Shown here piece by piece: positions 29,844 to 39,134 of a DNA stretch of 64,000 nt (position 1 is its first letter; the number at the start of each line of letters is the position of its first letter). A program made the position numbers and the translations under genes. The stretch covers positions 122,322 to 186,321 of the forward strand of contig NZ_JARLTC010000025.1 in NCBI RefSeq assembly GCF_029382225.1. The letters are read 5' to 3'. Source of the stretch: Spongiactinospora sp. TRM90649 (GTDB lineage: Bacteria; Actinomycetota; Actinomycetes; Streptosporangiales; Streptosporangiaceae). A model generated the notes under the pieces. The model saw only the letters and a program-made list of their open reading frames with translations. It did not search any database and was not told where the DNA came from.

Positions 29844-30779
29844 CTATGCCTGTACGGCAGCGCCCCGGTACGCGATCTCGCGGGCCGCGTCCATGTACGC
29901 CATCGCACCGCTCGACCCCGGGTCGTATGTCATGACCGACTGGCCGTAGCTGGGCGCCTCCGATACCCGCACGCTCCGCGGAATCACCGTGTTCAGCACC
30001 GTATCCGCGAAATGCGACCGCACTTCGTCCGCCACCTGCGACGCCAGGCGGGTGCGACCGTCGTACATGGTCAGCACGATGGTGGAGAGGACGAGCTCCG
30101 GGTTGAGGTGAGCCCGGACCAGATCGACGTTACGGAGGAGCTGTCCCAGCCCTTCGAGCGCGTAGTACTCGCACTGGATGGGGATCAGCAGCTCTCTCGT
30201 GGCGACCAGCGCGTTCACGGTCAGCAGGCCGAGGGAGGGCGGGCAGTCGATCAGAATGTAGTCGAGCTCGATGGAGTCGAAGGCGTTGATGGCACGGCGC
30301 AGCCGTGTCTCACGGGCCACCAGCGAGACCAGCTCGATTTCGGCGCCGGCGAGGTCGATGGTCGCGGGCGCGCAGTAGAGCCCGGGCATGTCGGGCACCT
30401 CTTTGACGATCTCCTTGAGCGGGAGGTCGTCGACCAGCACCTGATAGACGTCGGGAACGTCGCCCCGATGCTCTATGGAGAGTGCGGTCGAGGCGTTGCC
30501 CTGGGGGTCGAGGTCGATGACCAGGACCCGCTGGTTGTGCATGGACAGGGCTGCTGCGAGGTTGACCGACGTGGTGGTCTTGCCCACGCCGCCCTTCTGG
30601 TTCGCGACGGTAATGATCCTGCGCTCAGGGGGGCGCGGCCAGTCACCGTTTCGCGAGGTGCTGACGGCGGTGGGTGCCGCCGTCGCCGTCTGGGGAGCCG
30701 ATGTTTCACGTGAAACCACTGAGCTGAGTGCCTCTCGTACCAGCGGCGAGTCGCCGGGGTTAAGGGGAGTGTCGGTCAC
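29844..30779 (-). CDS. parA: Chromosome partitioning ATPase ParA
   Basis: Walker-type ATPase that moves ParB-bound origins. From GTG 30779 the protein has 311 residues: a 50-residue variable N-terminus, deviant Walker A NQKGGVGKTTTS, Walker A' VLVIDLDPQGNAS, and Walker B YILIDCPPSLG. The start is chosen for AAAGGACG 9 bases upstream. The frame stays open to 31076 and reads two copies of a GLGWPAA-type repeat, so a longer N-terminus overlapping rsmG is possible. A parS site lies inside its 5' coding part. parB follows after 103 bases. Confidence 0.95.
   Translation of the reverse strand: MTDTPLNPGDSPLVREALSSVVSRETSAPQTATAAPTAVSTSRNGDWPRPPERRIITVANQKGGVGKTTTSVNLAAALSMHNQRVLVIDLDPQGNASTALSIEHRGDVPDVYQVLVDDLPLKEIVKEVPDMPGLYCAPATIDLAGAEIELVSLVARETRLRRAINAFDSIELDYILIDCPPSLGLLTVNALVATRELLIPIQCEYYALEGLGQLLRNVDLVRAHLNPELVLSTIVLTMYDGRTRLASQVADEVRSHFADTVLNTVIPRSVRVSEAPSYGQSVMTYDPGSSGAMAYMDAAREIAYRGAAVQA
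30702..30717. promoter_or_regulatory. parS site 5 (inside parA)
   Basis: TGTTTCACGTGAAACC within the parA 5' coding region, where it encodes a VSRET segment of the variable N-terminus. In the chromosome it is the parS nearest dnaA. Confidence 0.92.
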
Positions 30780-30942
30780 CGTCGTCGTCCTTTCAACCGG
30801 CTCGGCGGCACCGTTCGGGCTCGGAGTCTCGCGCCGCTCCCCCGGGGCGGCCGGCCAGCCGAGGCCAGAACGATTTCCGGACTCTGCGGTTTCGGCGCGG
30901 GCGGCAGGCCAGCCAAGGCCGCTAGCCGTACTGGCCAAGACG

Positions 30943-31626
30943 TCACCTCTTCCGTCTGCGCCGAGGGTCGCGCCGACCTCGCTCGGGCGGGCGACCGGCG
31001 ACCACCCGGACGAGAGTTGCGGGCGGCTCGACCTTACCGTGCCCGACCGCGACAAGCTCGGCCCTCTGGACCCCACAGGCTCGTAATTGCGATTCGGCCT
31101 CGCCGAGCTCCGCCGCGGCCCGCTCCCCCTTCATCGCGAGCAGCTCGCCGCCCTCGTGCAACAACGGCATGGACCAGGTCAGCAGCCGCTCAAGCGGCGC
31201 GACCGCGCGAGCCACCGCGACGTCGAAGGAGCGCTTGCCGGCGAGCTCCTCGGCGCGCCCCCGAACCACCTCGACGTTGCCGAGTTTCAGCTCCTCGGCG
31301 CACTCCTCCAGGAACACGACCCGGCGCAGCAACGGCTCCAGCAGGGTCACCGTGATGTCGGGCCGCACGATCGCCAGCACCATGCCGGGGAGACCGGCGC
31401 CAGAGCCGACGTCGACCAGGGTGACGTCTCGCGGGACGGCCTCGGCCACCACCGCGCAGTTCAACAGGTGGCGATCCCACACCCGGGGGACCTCCCGGGG
31501 CCCCAGCAGGCCGCGCACCACGGCGGGACCGGCGAGCATCCGGGCGTATGCCTCGGCCAGCGGCCATGCGTCACCGCTGAAGACCTCACGGGCCACCGGG
31601 GGAGGAGCGGGCGTTTCATCACTCAT
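30943..31626 (-). CDS. rsmG: 16S rRNA (guanine527-N7)-methyltransferase RsmG
   Basis: SAM-dependent enzyme methylating G527 of 16S rRNA; loss is known to give low-level streptomycin resistance. 227 residues with LVDVGSGAGLPGMVLAI (SAM motif I near 73), the VWDRHLLNCA block and AVARAVAPLERLL. The ATG at 31626 has GGAGG 5 bases upstream. The C-terminus is Arg-rich. It lies upstream of parA, as in most bacteria. Confidence 0.95.
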   Translation of the reverse strand: MSDETPAPPPVAREVFSGDAWPLAEAYARMLAGPAVVRGLLGPREVPRVWDRHLLNCAVVAEAVPRDVTLVDVGSGAGLPGMVLAIVRPDITVTLLEPLLRRVVFLEECAEELKLGNVEVVRGRAEELAGKRSFDVAVARAVAPLERLLTWSMPLLHEGGELLAMKGERAAAELGEAESQLRACGVQRAELVAVGHGKVEPPATLVRVVAGRPPERGRRDPRRRRKR

Positions 31627-31822
31627 GAGGACCTCCCGCACGCACGCCGCCGCTCGAACCGGCTCGCACCGCTGCCCTCCCCTTCACTCCGCGGACGGAT
31701 CACACGCTCATGCCCGCCCGCCGGTCGATCGTGCCGGTTGATCACCCGGCCACCGCCGGCGCCTGCCCGACCCGACGACCATATCCAGCTTTCGCCCGCA
31801 CCACCGACGGCGCGCCGCAGCC

Positions 31823-32108
31823 TGTGGATAACCTTCGGCCACGCCGGGGCGCGAGGGAACCCCTCTAGGCTAACGGTCCGGATCGATCACTAATCCGGAT
31901 GAAACCGATGCGCAGGTCCGGCGGGTCGTGCGGCACGCCCGCCGTCCGCTCATCAGGGCGCGAAAGTTGTCCACAGGCTGGGGACATATCCCACGCCGAG
32001 CGGGGTAGCCCGCACGGCGCAGAAACCGTTCACGACCGGGTCAGCGGGGGAATCATGGACCGGCCACGCCCGGCGGCCCTGGGTCCGCGGCGCGGCAAGT
32101 TTTCCACA
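31823..32108. promoter_or_regulatory. DnaA-box cluster between rsmG and jag
   Basis: The roughly 600-base gap between rsmG and jag holds a perfect DnaA box on the minus strand (TGTGGATAA, 31823-31831). It also holds TTGTCCACA (31967-31975) and TTTTCCACA (32100-32108). The last two are each followed by GGCTGGGGA. No gene is visible in the gap. Confidence 0.55.
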
Positions 32109-32228
32109 GGCTGGGGATAAACAGCCGCCGATGCGCCGGTATCGGAGGTCACAGGGCCATGGAAAGCACTCGGCCCTGCGCTCGTGCGTTCGCACGGGGC
32201 AGGGCCGTAGGTTAAAGCGGTAAGCGGG

Positions 32229-32738
32229 TCAGACGGGCATGACCACGACGAAGCGGTTGGGCTCCTCGCCCTCCGACTCGCTGCGCAGGCCGGCCGCCGC
32301 CACCGCGTCGTGCACGATCTTGCGCTCGAACGGCGTCATCGGCTGCAGCGGCTTGGCCTCGCCGCTGCGCTTGACGTCGTCGGCGACCTTGCCGCCGAGC
32401 TTGGTCAGCTCCGCCCTCCGGCGCTCGCGAAAGCCGCTGACGTCGAGCATCAGGCGGGACCGCTCGCCGGTCTGCCGGTGAACGGCCAGCCGGGTCAGCT
32501 CCTGGAGCGCCTCCAGGATCTCCCCGTTGCGGCCCGTGAGGTCGCTCCCCTTGACCCCCACCACCGACACCATGGCGCGATCACCCTCGACGTCCATGTC
32601 GATGTCGCCGTCGATGTCGGCGATGTCCAGCAGTCCCTCGATGTAATCCGCGGCGATCTCACCCTCCTGCTCAAGCGCAGCGAGATCGGGAACGGTCGCG
32701 GTGGGGGTTCGCGCCGTCTCCTGTTCGGCCTCGGTCAC
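32229..32738 (-). CDS. jag: RNA-binding protein Jag/KhpB
   Basis: 169 residues with an acidic N-terminus, a KH-like domain (VVGVKGSDLTGRNGEILEALQELTRLAV) and a C-terminal R3H domain (RRRAEL...PMTPFERKIVHDAV). Jag/KhpB proteins bind RNA and influence cell envelope growth. The ATG at 32747 overlaps the AAAGGAG ribosome binding site, so translation most likely starts at the GTG at 32738, 9 bases after it. Follows yidC in the same operon. Confidence 0.92.
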   Translation of the reverse strand: MTEAEQETARTPTATVPDLAALEQEGEIAADYIEGLLDIADIDGDIDMDVEGDRAMVSVVGVKGSDLTGRNGEILEALQELTRLAVHRQTGERSRLMLDVSGFRERRRAELTKLGGKVADDVKRSGEAKPLQPMTPFERKIVHDAVAAAGLRSESEGEEPNRFVVVMPV

Positions 32739-32789
32739 GTCCGGCATCTCCTTTGTGTGTCGGGTCGCGCGCGCGGACCCGGCGGCCTG

Positions 32790-33752
32790 CTAGGTCTTTT
32801 TCGTACCCGTGCGCTTGCTGCGCGACTGCCGCGTCGGCTGCTGCCGCACCACCTTGGGCTCCGGGGACGGCGGAGCGTCCTGCTCGACCTCGACGTCGGC
32901 CTTGCCCCGGCTGCGCAGCTTGGTGATCAACCCCGGCTTGGGCTCGGGCTCGATCACGTTGCCCTTGGCATCGAACGTGGGCATCGGGTGACGACTGTAG
33001 AACCAGTGCTGCTGACCGAGGGTCCACAGGTTGGTGGTGACCCAGTAGAGGATCAGACCGAGCGGGAAGTTCAGGCTGAAGACGGCGAACAGCGGCGAGA
33101 TGTACATCAGGATCTTCTGCTGCTGGACCATCGGATTGTCCGGCATCTGCGCCATGGAGCGCTGCACGCTCTGCCGTACCGTCAGGAAGGTCGTCAGCGA
33201 GCTGATCGCCACGAAGATCACGAGGACGATCTTGCTGATCACCGGGTCGGCGCCGAGCTTGATGATGTCGGCGTCGGAGGTGAAGAAGGTCGCCGGGATG
33301 GGCGCGCCGAAGATGTGCGCGCTCCGGGCGCTGTCCACCAGTTCCTGGGACATGCCGAACTTCGGATCGCCGTGGGCCATCGCGTTCAGCACGGTGAACA
33401 TGGAGATGAAGATCGGGAACTGCGCGACGAGCGGCAGACAGCCACCGAGCGGGTTGGCCCCGCCCTCCTGGTAGACGCGCATGACCTCTTGATTCATGCG
33501 CTGCTTGTCGTTCTTGTACTTCTTACGCAGTTCCTGCACCCGTGGTGCCAGCTCCTGCATCTTCCGCGAGGAGCGCATCTGCTTCATGAACAGCGGGAAG
33601 ATCAGCAGTCGCATCAGCACGGTGAGCGTGATGATGGTGAGCGCCCAGTTGAGGCCGCTGTCCTCGGCGAGGAAAGTGCTATATCCCTGGTGAATCCAGG
33701 TGATTACGGCCGCTACGGCTGTGTAGAGCCAATTCAGCCAAGACAGCTCCAC
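32790..33752 (-). CDS. yidC: Membrane protein insertase YidC
   Basis: Inserts and folds membrane proteins with or without Sec. 320 residues with five membrane segments and the conserved cytoplasmic hairpin (KKYKNDKQRMNQEVMRVYQEGGANPLGGCLP). The C-terminal LGLILYWVTTNLWTLGQQ is a family hallmark, followed by a basic tail. GTG at 33752 with AAGGGAG upstream. Stop of yidD is 4 bases before this start. Confidence 0.96.
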   Translation of the reverse strand: MELSWLNWLYTAVAAVITWIHQGYSTFLAEDSGLNWALTIITLTVLMRLLIFPLFMKQMRSSRKMQELAPRVQELRKKYKNDKQRMNQEVMRVYQEGGANPLGGCLPLVAQFPIFISMFTVLNAMAHGDPKFGMSQELVDSARSAHIFGAPIPATFFTSDADIIKLGADPVISKIVLVIFVAISSLTTFLTVRQSVQRSMAQMPDNPMVQQQKILMYISPLFAVFSLNFPLGLILYWVTTNLWTLGQQHWFYSRHPMPTFDAKGNVIEPEPKPGLITKLRSRGKADVEVEQDAPPSPEPKVVRQQPTRQSRSKRTGTKKT

Positions 33753-33756
33753 CGAA

Positions 33757-34077
33757 CTAGCTCCCTTGCTTTTCGTGGGATCGGATCGGGCGAGAAGGCA
33801 CGGGGTCAACGCCTCCGGGATGGAAGGGGTGGCAACGCCCGATTCGCCGGATCGTCAGCCATGAGCCGCGCAGCGCGCCGTGGACGGCGATCGCCTCAAG
33901 GCCGTACGCACTGCACGAAGGGTAGAAACGACAGCGAGGCCCGAGGAGCGGCCCGATGAACGCACGGTAGAAGCGGATCGGACCCATCAGGATCCTGGCG
34001 ACGGGGCTCGCCTCGGCGGCCTGTTCCGCCGTGATCACGCCCGTCGCCGCCCGCGCCATGCTCGGTCGGTCCGTCAT
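33757..34077 (-). CDS. yidD: Membrane protein insertion efficiency factor YidD
   Basis: A 106-residue basic protein with the UPF0161 signature: FYRAFIGPLLGPRCRFYPSCSAYGLEAI and GRCHPFHPGGVDPVP, including the paired Cys residues. Its ATG overlaps the rnpA stop (ATGA), so translation is coupled. It lies between rnpA and yidC as in most bacteria. Confidence 0.95.
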   Translation of the reverse strand: MTDRPSMARAATGVITAEQAAEASPVARILMGPIRFYRAFIGPLLGPRCRFYPSCSAYGLEAIAVHGALRGSWLTIRRIGRCHPFHPGGVDPVPSRPIRSHEKQGS

Positions 34078-34454
34078 CGATGCCCATCCGTCCGGGCCTG
34101 TGGGGCAGGCCCTCGCCGCCTGAGTAAACGATTCAGCGCGACGTCGAGTTCGGCGGCTAGACGCTCGAATCGCGCGGACGCGGCCGATGGATTGGCGCGT
34201 ACCACCAGCAGGCTACCCTGCGGGAGCAGATGCAGACGGTCACGCATCAAGTGTCGCAACCGGCGCTTGACCCGGTTGCGCTCGACGGCGCCCCCTACCG
34301 CGCGGCTCACCACGAACCCCACCAGGGGCGGGCCCTCGCCGCCGGTCTCCTTGCTGAGGTGCACGACCAGCGTGGGCCGTCCGGCACGGTCTCCACGACG
34401 CACCGCGGTGGTGAACTCCTCACCTCGGCGCATGCGTGACCGGGACGGCAACAC
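34074..34454 (-). CDS. rnpA: Ribonuclease P protein component
   Basis: 126 residues. Binds RNase P RNA to mature tRNA 5' ends. LPSRSRMRRGEEFTTAVRRG at the start and the RNR motif (VERNRVKRRLRHLMRD near 58-73) are diagnostic. GTG at 34454. Downstream of rpmH by 94 bases. Confidence 0.95.
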   Translation of the reverse strand: MLPSRSRMRRGEEFTTAVRRGDRAGRPTLVVHLSKETGGEGPPLVGFVVSRAVGGAVERNRVKRRLRHLMRDRLHLLPQGSLLVVRANPSAASARFERLAAELDVALNRLLRRRGPAPQARTDGHR

Positions 34455-34548
34455 GAGCAGACCTCCGACTGAGCTGCGATCAGGTACGGCTAATCGCCCA
34501 CCGGGGCTCGCCCGGCGGGCGACGGGAAGCCCACCCGACGCGGCGGCG

Positions 34549-34686
34549 TCAGACCGCCAGCTGCGCGCGTCCCTTGCGACGGCGGGCGGCCAGGATCGCG
34601 CGGCCGGCGCGGGTGCGCATGCGCAGCCGGAAGCCGTGGGTCTTCGCGCGGCGGCGGTTGTTCGGCTGGTAAGTACGCTTGCTCAC
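34549..34686 (-). CDS. rpmH: 50S ribosomal protein L34
   Basis: 45 residues, the full family length: SKRTYQPNNRRRAKTHGFRLRMRTRAGR. The GTG at 34686 with GGAG 7 bases upstream is the true start; the frame upstream is chance. Divergent from dnaA. Confidence 0.97.
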   Translation of the reverse strand: MSKRTYQPNNRRRAKTHGFRLRMRTRAGRAILAARRRKGRAQLAV

Positions 34687-34897
34687 GAGTGGGCTCCAGG
34701 CTTCGGGTCGCGCCCCGCTGGAAAAGCAGGGACACCTGACACACATGGTCTTGGTCGCCGGCACTGGTGCGGGCATGCCAAAACGCCGTCACACGTTCGG
34801 CCGACCGTCGTACGTTACGGGCACGACGGCGCCCAGGTCAAACCGAACGGCCGCGGCCGCCGGGCCACCGCCCCGCTGCGCTCGCCCTGGCCAGGCG

Positions 34898-35222
34898 TTA
34901 TCCACTAATCCACAGGCGGGTTATCCACGGGAGCCACGCCATCCACAGCATGTGCACCCAGCCTCCCGCATCCTGCCACTAGGCTGTGGACAACGTCTTG
35001 AACACAGATGTGCACACGGCTACTGTCGGCCCTCCGGATCTCCCTTCCGTTCTGCCCGGATGCGCTCGAAGGTGACCTCGTGGGCTGTGCATACATTGTG
35101 GATTCCCTGTGGATCTCCGGTGGACGACGCGCGACCGGCGAGCTGTGGACACAGGAGGGCAGCCGGGCCGTCCGCGCGAAGGCGTCAAGGCACCGATGTG
35201 GATAACACATGGGTGTGGACAA
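34898..35222. promoter_or_regulatory. DnaA-box region upstream of dnaA
   Basis: The 580-base gap between rpmH and dnaA contains TTATCCACT (34898), TAATCCACA (34906) and TTATCCACG (34921). On the minus strand it contains TGTGGACAA (34985), perfect TGTGGATAA (35197) and TGTGGACAA (35214). Several weaker matches lie between them. It likely serves dnaA autoregulation and forms part of the bipartite origin region. Confidence 0.7.
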
Positions 35223-35266
35223 CGAGGACGCGGGGGGCCGCGGCAGGAAGGAGGGGAGCCGAAACC

Positions 35267-37219
35267 ATGGACGGTGTCGATCTCGACGCGGTGTGGGGCC
35301 GGGCGCTGGGCAGCATTCTCGACGGCGACGTGCCCGTGCACTACCGGGCCTGGCTCGCCATGACGCGTCCGCTCGGCCTGGTCAACGACACCCTTCTGCT
35401 CGCCACTCCGAACGAGTTCGGCAAGGACGTGCTGGAGAGCAAGCTGCGCCCGCTGATCGCGCACGCGCTCTCCCAGGAGTTCGGCCGGGCCATGCGGGTC
35501 GCGGTCACGGTGGACCCCTCGGCGGCCGAGTCCGAAGACGAGGACGCGCGGCAGGCCGACTATCCGCAGGGCAGGCAGCAGGGTTATCCCCAGGGTGGAA
35601 ATCCACCGCGCGCCTATGGACAACCTACGGATCCCCAGCACAGGCAGGGTCTCGGCGGACAGCGCGGATATCCCGGGCCCACCCCTCATCCACAGTTGTC
35701 CACAGACTTTCCACAGCACAAACCACAGGATCAGCCCGGCCGTCCACAACGACCCGCCCCTTATAGGGACGAGCCCGCGCAGCACTACCGCCCGTCGGGG
35801 CAGGGGGAGCAGCCGAGGGGCGAGTCCGGGCGCGGTCACGGCGGTTTCCCGACTCAGGCGCCGGGCCGGCCTTACGGCGAAAGCCCGGCGCAGGGACAAT
35901 CCGGCGGCGGCCGGCAACGGTACGGCGAGCCCCCCTTCGACGGCGCCCAGCAGCGCTTCGACGTGCCCGGCGGCTTCGGCGAGATCCCCTTTCCCGAGGA
36001 CGACTTCGGCGGCGAGGCGCGGCCGTACCCCGGTGAGCAGCAGCCGCCGAAGCCCCCCGGCGTCGTCGAGCAGAGCCAGGACCAGCAGAGTCGTCCGCCC
36101 GCCGCTCCCCCGCAGCCGCTTCCGCAGGCCGCCCCGCCACCCCAGCACCGCTGGGAGGGTCGCGGCGCGCGCGGCGGCGAAGCGGCCAGGCTGAACCCGA
36201 AGTACACGTTCGAGACATTCGTCATCGGTTCCAGCAACCGGTTCGCGCACGCGGCGGCCGTCGCGGTCGCCGAGGCCCCGGCCAAGGCGTACAACCCGCT
36301 GTTCATCTACGGCGACTCGGGCCTGGGGAAGACCCACCTGCTGCACGCGATCGGCCACTACGCGCAGAGCCTCTACGACGGTGCCCGGGTGCGTTACGTG
36401 AGCTCGGAGGAGTTCACCAACGACTTCATCAACTCCATCCGCGACCACAAGGCGGACGGTTTCCGCAGCAGGTACCGCGCCGTGGACATCCTCCTGGTGG
36501 ACGACATCCAGTTCCTGGAGGGTAAGGAACAGACGCAGGAGGAGTTCTTCCACACCTTCAACACCCTGCACAACGCCAACAAGCAGATCGTGATCTCCAG
36601 CGACCGGGCGCCCAAGCAGCTCGTCACGCTGGAGGACCGCCTGCGAAACCGGTTCGAATGGGGGCTGATCACCGACGTGCAGCCACCCGAGCTGGAGACG
36701 CGCATCGCGATCCTGCGCAAGAAGGCCATTCAGGAAGGGCTCGCCGCGCCGGGCGACGTGCTGGAGTACATCGCCAGCCGGATCTCCACCAACATCCGGG
36801 AGCTGGAGGGCGCGCTGATCCGAGTGACCGCGTTCGCCAGCCTGAACCGCCAGTCGGTGGATCTGCAGCTCGCCGAGGTGGTGCTGAAGGACCTGATCAC
36901 CGAGGACTCCAGCCCGGAGATCACGGTCGCCACGATCATGGCGCAGACCGCCGCGTACTTCGGCATCTCGATCGACGACCTGTGCGGCGGCTCGCGGTCG
37001 CGGGTCCTGGTGACGGCCCGGCAGATCGCGATGTACCTGTGCAGGGAGCTGACCGACATGTCGCTGCCCAAGATCGGCCAGCAGTTCGGCGGGCGCGACC
37101 ACACCACGGTCATGCACGCCGACCGGAAGATCCGCTCGCTGATGGCGGAGCGGCGGTCGATCTACAACCAGGTCAACGAGCTGACCGGCCGGATCAAACA
37201 GCAGTCCCGCGATGCGTGA
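35267..37219 (+). CDS. dnaA: Chromosomal replication initiator DnaA
   Basis: 650 residues. Domain I at 1-90; a very long Gly/Pro/Gln-rich domain II (about 90-310), as in filamentous actinomycetes; AAA+ domain III with Walker A GDSGLGKTH near 348 and Walker B ILLVDDIQFL; and domain IV with the box-recognition signature GGRDHTTVMHA near 607. ATG at 35267 with AAGGAGGGG upstream; the frame is open far upstream, through the DnaA boxes, but that is non-coding. The linker-coding DNA contains many DnaA-box-like words. Confidence 0.97.
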   Translation: MDGVDLDAVWGRALGSILDGDVPVHYRAWLAMTRPLGLVNDTLLLATPNEFGKDVLESKLRPLIAHALSQEFGRAMRVAVTVDPSAAESEDEDARQADYPQGRQQGYPQGGNPPRAYGQPTDPQHRQGLGGQRGYPGPTPHPQLSTDFPQHKPQDQPGRPQRPAPYRDEPAQHYRPSGQGEQPRGESGRGHGGFPTQAPGRPYGESPAQGQSGGGRQRYGEPPFDGAQQRFDVPGGFGEIPFPEDDFGGEARPYPGEQQPPKPPGVVEQSQDQQSRPPAAPPQPLPQAAPPPQHRWEGRGARGGEAARLNPKYTFETFVIGSSNRFAHAAAVAVAEAPAKAYNPLFIYGDSGLGKTHLLHAIGHYAQSLYDGARVRYVSSEEFTNDFINSIRDHKADGFRSRYRAVDILLVDDIQFLEGKEQTQEEFFHTFNTLHNANKQIVISSDRAPKQLVTLEDRLRNRFEWGLITDVQPPELETRIAILRKKAIQEGLAAPGDVLEYIASRISTNIRELEGALIRVTAFASLNRQSVDLQLAEVVLKDLITEDSSPEITVATIMAQTAAYFGISIDDLCGGSRSRVLVTARQIAMYLCRELTDMSLPKIGQQFGGRDHTTVMHADRKIRSLMAERRSIYNQVNELTGRIKQQSRDA

Positions 37220-37818
37220 CCACCCGGCGACGCTCGATTCACAGCCTGTGGATAACGCTGTGGATCAGTCTCGAATGCCCCACTTGGCCGACAGGACAGT
37301 GCTTTTGGGCCCCGGCACCGCGCTTACGGAGCGCACACATCCCGAACATGGGGTGGGGATAACTCTGGGGACATCCTGGGGAAAGGTTGTGGACCACTGG
37401 TGGACAACCTGGGGAAGCCCTGTGAAGACACGGTCAACCAAATCGCAAACCGGACACCTACCCCGTGGAAAACCGGTGGAAACCTTGTGGACCGACGGTG
37501 GACAGCGGACCCCTCACCTGGGGACGGCCTGTGCACAGTCGTCGTTCATCCCCAGCCGAACGAGTTTCCAACAGGCGTCATGCACAGGTCCGGTGGATGA
37601 AAACAGCCGTGATGAGCTGCGGAAACGGCCTCTATCCACAGTATCCACCGCCCCTAAGAAGATGACCTGTTATCTCTCCTTCCAAGAAACTCAAAACCCA
37701 TAGAAGGGTTCCCGCCCGACCCAGGTGCGGGACAGGCGACACTTGACCCACACCCGATGGGCCCACGCGCACATCCCCGCGCCCCCATCGAGAACCGATC
37801 CACAGGAGGCGGATCCAC
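37220..37818. other. oriC: Replication origin oriC
   Basis: 600 bases between dnaA and dnaN packed with DnaA-box variants in both orientations: perfect TGTGGATAA at 37247-37255, then TGTGGATCA (37259), TGTGGACCA, GGTGGACAA, CTATCCACA (37632) and others. TGGGGA and TGGAAA words are interspersed. An AT-richer stretch (37661-37705, 'cctgttatctctccttccaagaaactcaaaac') could be the unwinding element. Location and content match actinobacterial oriC. Confidence 0.92.
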
Positions 37819-38952
37819 GTGATGTTCAGAGTCGACCGAGACGTGCTCGCGGAGGCGGTCGCATGGACGGCACGCAGCCTTCCGGCGCGCCCGTCGGTGC
37901 CGGTCCTGGCGGGCATGCGCCTGGAGGTCACCGACGACCAGCGGTTGAAGCTCTCCGGCTTCGACTACGAGGTCTCCGCCGAGGTGACCCTCGAACTGCA
38001 AACCGGTGAGCCCGGCGTGGTCCTGGTCTCCGGCCGCCTGCTGGCCGAGATCACCCGCGCGCTACCCGCACAGCCTGTGGACTTCGTGGTGGACGGCGCC
38101 AAAGCCGTGGTCACCTGTGGCAGCGCCCGGTTCACACTGCTGACGATGCCTGTGGAGGACTACCCGTCGCTGCCGTCCATGCCGCCCGCGGCCGGGCGGG
38201 TGGGCAGCGACGTGTTCGCGTCCGCGGTGGGCCAGGTGGCCGTCGCCGCCGGGCGCGACGACACGCTGCCGATGCTCACCGGCGTGCGGATGGAGATCGA
38301 GGGCGACACGGTGACCCTCGCCGCGACCGACCGTTACCGGCTCGCCGTCCGTGAGCTGAAGTGGCAGCCCGACCAGCCGGAGTTCTCGGCGATCGCGATG
38401 ATCCCCGGCAAGACCCTCGCCGATACGGCCAAGTCGCTGACCACCGGCGCCGAGGTCGAGATCGCGCTCAGCTCCGCCGGCGGCACCGGCGAGGGCATGA
38501 TCGGGTTCTCCAGCGCGGGCCGCCGCACGACCACCCGCCTGCTCGACCCCGAGTTCCCCAAGTACCGCTCGCTGCTGCCCACCGAGTTCTCCGCCCACGC
38601 CGACATCGCGACCAGCGCGTTCGTCGAGGCGGTCAAGCGCGTGGCCCTGGTCGCCGAGCGCAACACGCCGGTGCGGCTGGCGTTCCGCGGCGACGAGGTG
38701 GTGCTGGAGGCGGGCAGCGGCGACGAGGCGCAGGCCGTCGAGGCGCTGCCGGTGGAGTTCGACGGCGACGAGATCAACATCGCCTTCAACCACCAGTTCC
38801 TGCTGGAGGGGCTCGGCGCGATCGACTCCGACGTGGCGCGGCTGTCGTTCACGACGTCCACCAAGCCCGCGATCCTCACCGGCGGCAAACCCGACGCCGA
38901 CGCCGCCCCCGACTACCGCTACCTGATCATGCCGATCCGGCTGTCCGGCTGA
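37819..38952 (+). CDS. dnaN: DNA polymerase III beta subunit (sliding clamp)
   Basis: 377 residues forming the ring-shaped processivity clamp. FRVDRDVLAEAVAW start, GVRMEIEGDTVTLAATDRYRLAVRE in the middle domain, and the C-terminal YRYLIMPIRL that forms part of the protein-binding pocket. The GTG at 37819 (then ATG) aligns with the family start and has AGGAGG 9 bases upstream. Confidence 0.97.
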   Translation: MMFRVDRDVLAEAVAWTARSLPARPSVPVLAGMRLEVTDDQRLKLSGFDYEVSAEVTLELQTGEPGVVLVSGRLLAEITRALPAQPVDFVVDGAKAVVTCGSARFTLLTMPVEDYPSLPSMPPAAGRVGSDVFASAVGQVAVAAGRDDTLPMLTGVRMEIEGDTVTLAATDRYRLAVRELKWQPDQPEFSAIAMIPGKTLADTAKSLTTGAEVEIALSSAGGTGEGMIGFSSAGRRTTTRLLDPEFPKYRSLLPTEFSAHADIATSAFVEAVKRVALVAERNTPVRLAFRGDEVVLEAGSGDEAQAVEALPVEFDGDEINIAFNHQFLLEGLGAIDSDVARLSFTTSTKPAILTGGKPDADAAPDYRYLIMPIRLSG

Positions 38953-39134
38953 GCCCCTGGCCGAGAGCGGCCGGCCCCCCGCCGTCCGGTCGAGATCCGG
39001 GGCCCTGGGCCCGCCGGGCTCCGTCCACGGCTAGGCTTTGTCCACGGTGGCGGGCGAAGGCCCCGGTTCGGCGGCCCGCCCACGGGTATTCGGGGCGTGG
39101 ACCGTAGGCGGAAACCCTTCGAGGGGGTGCTCGT

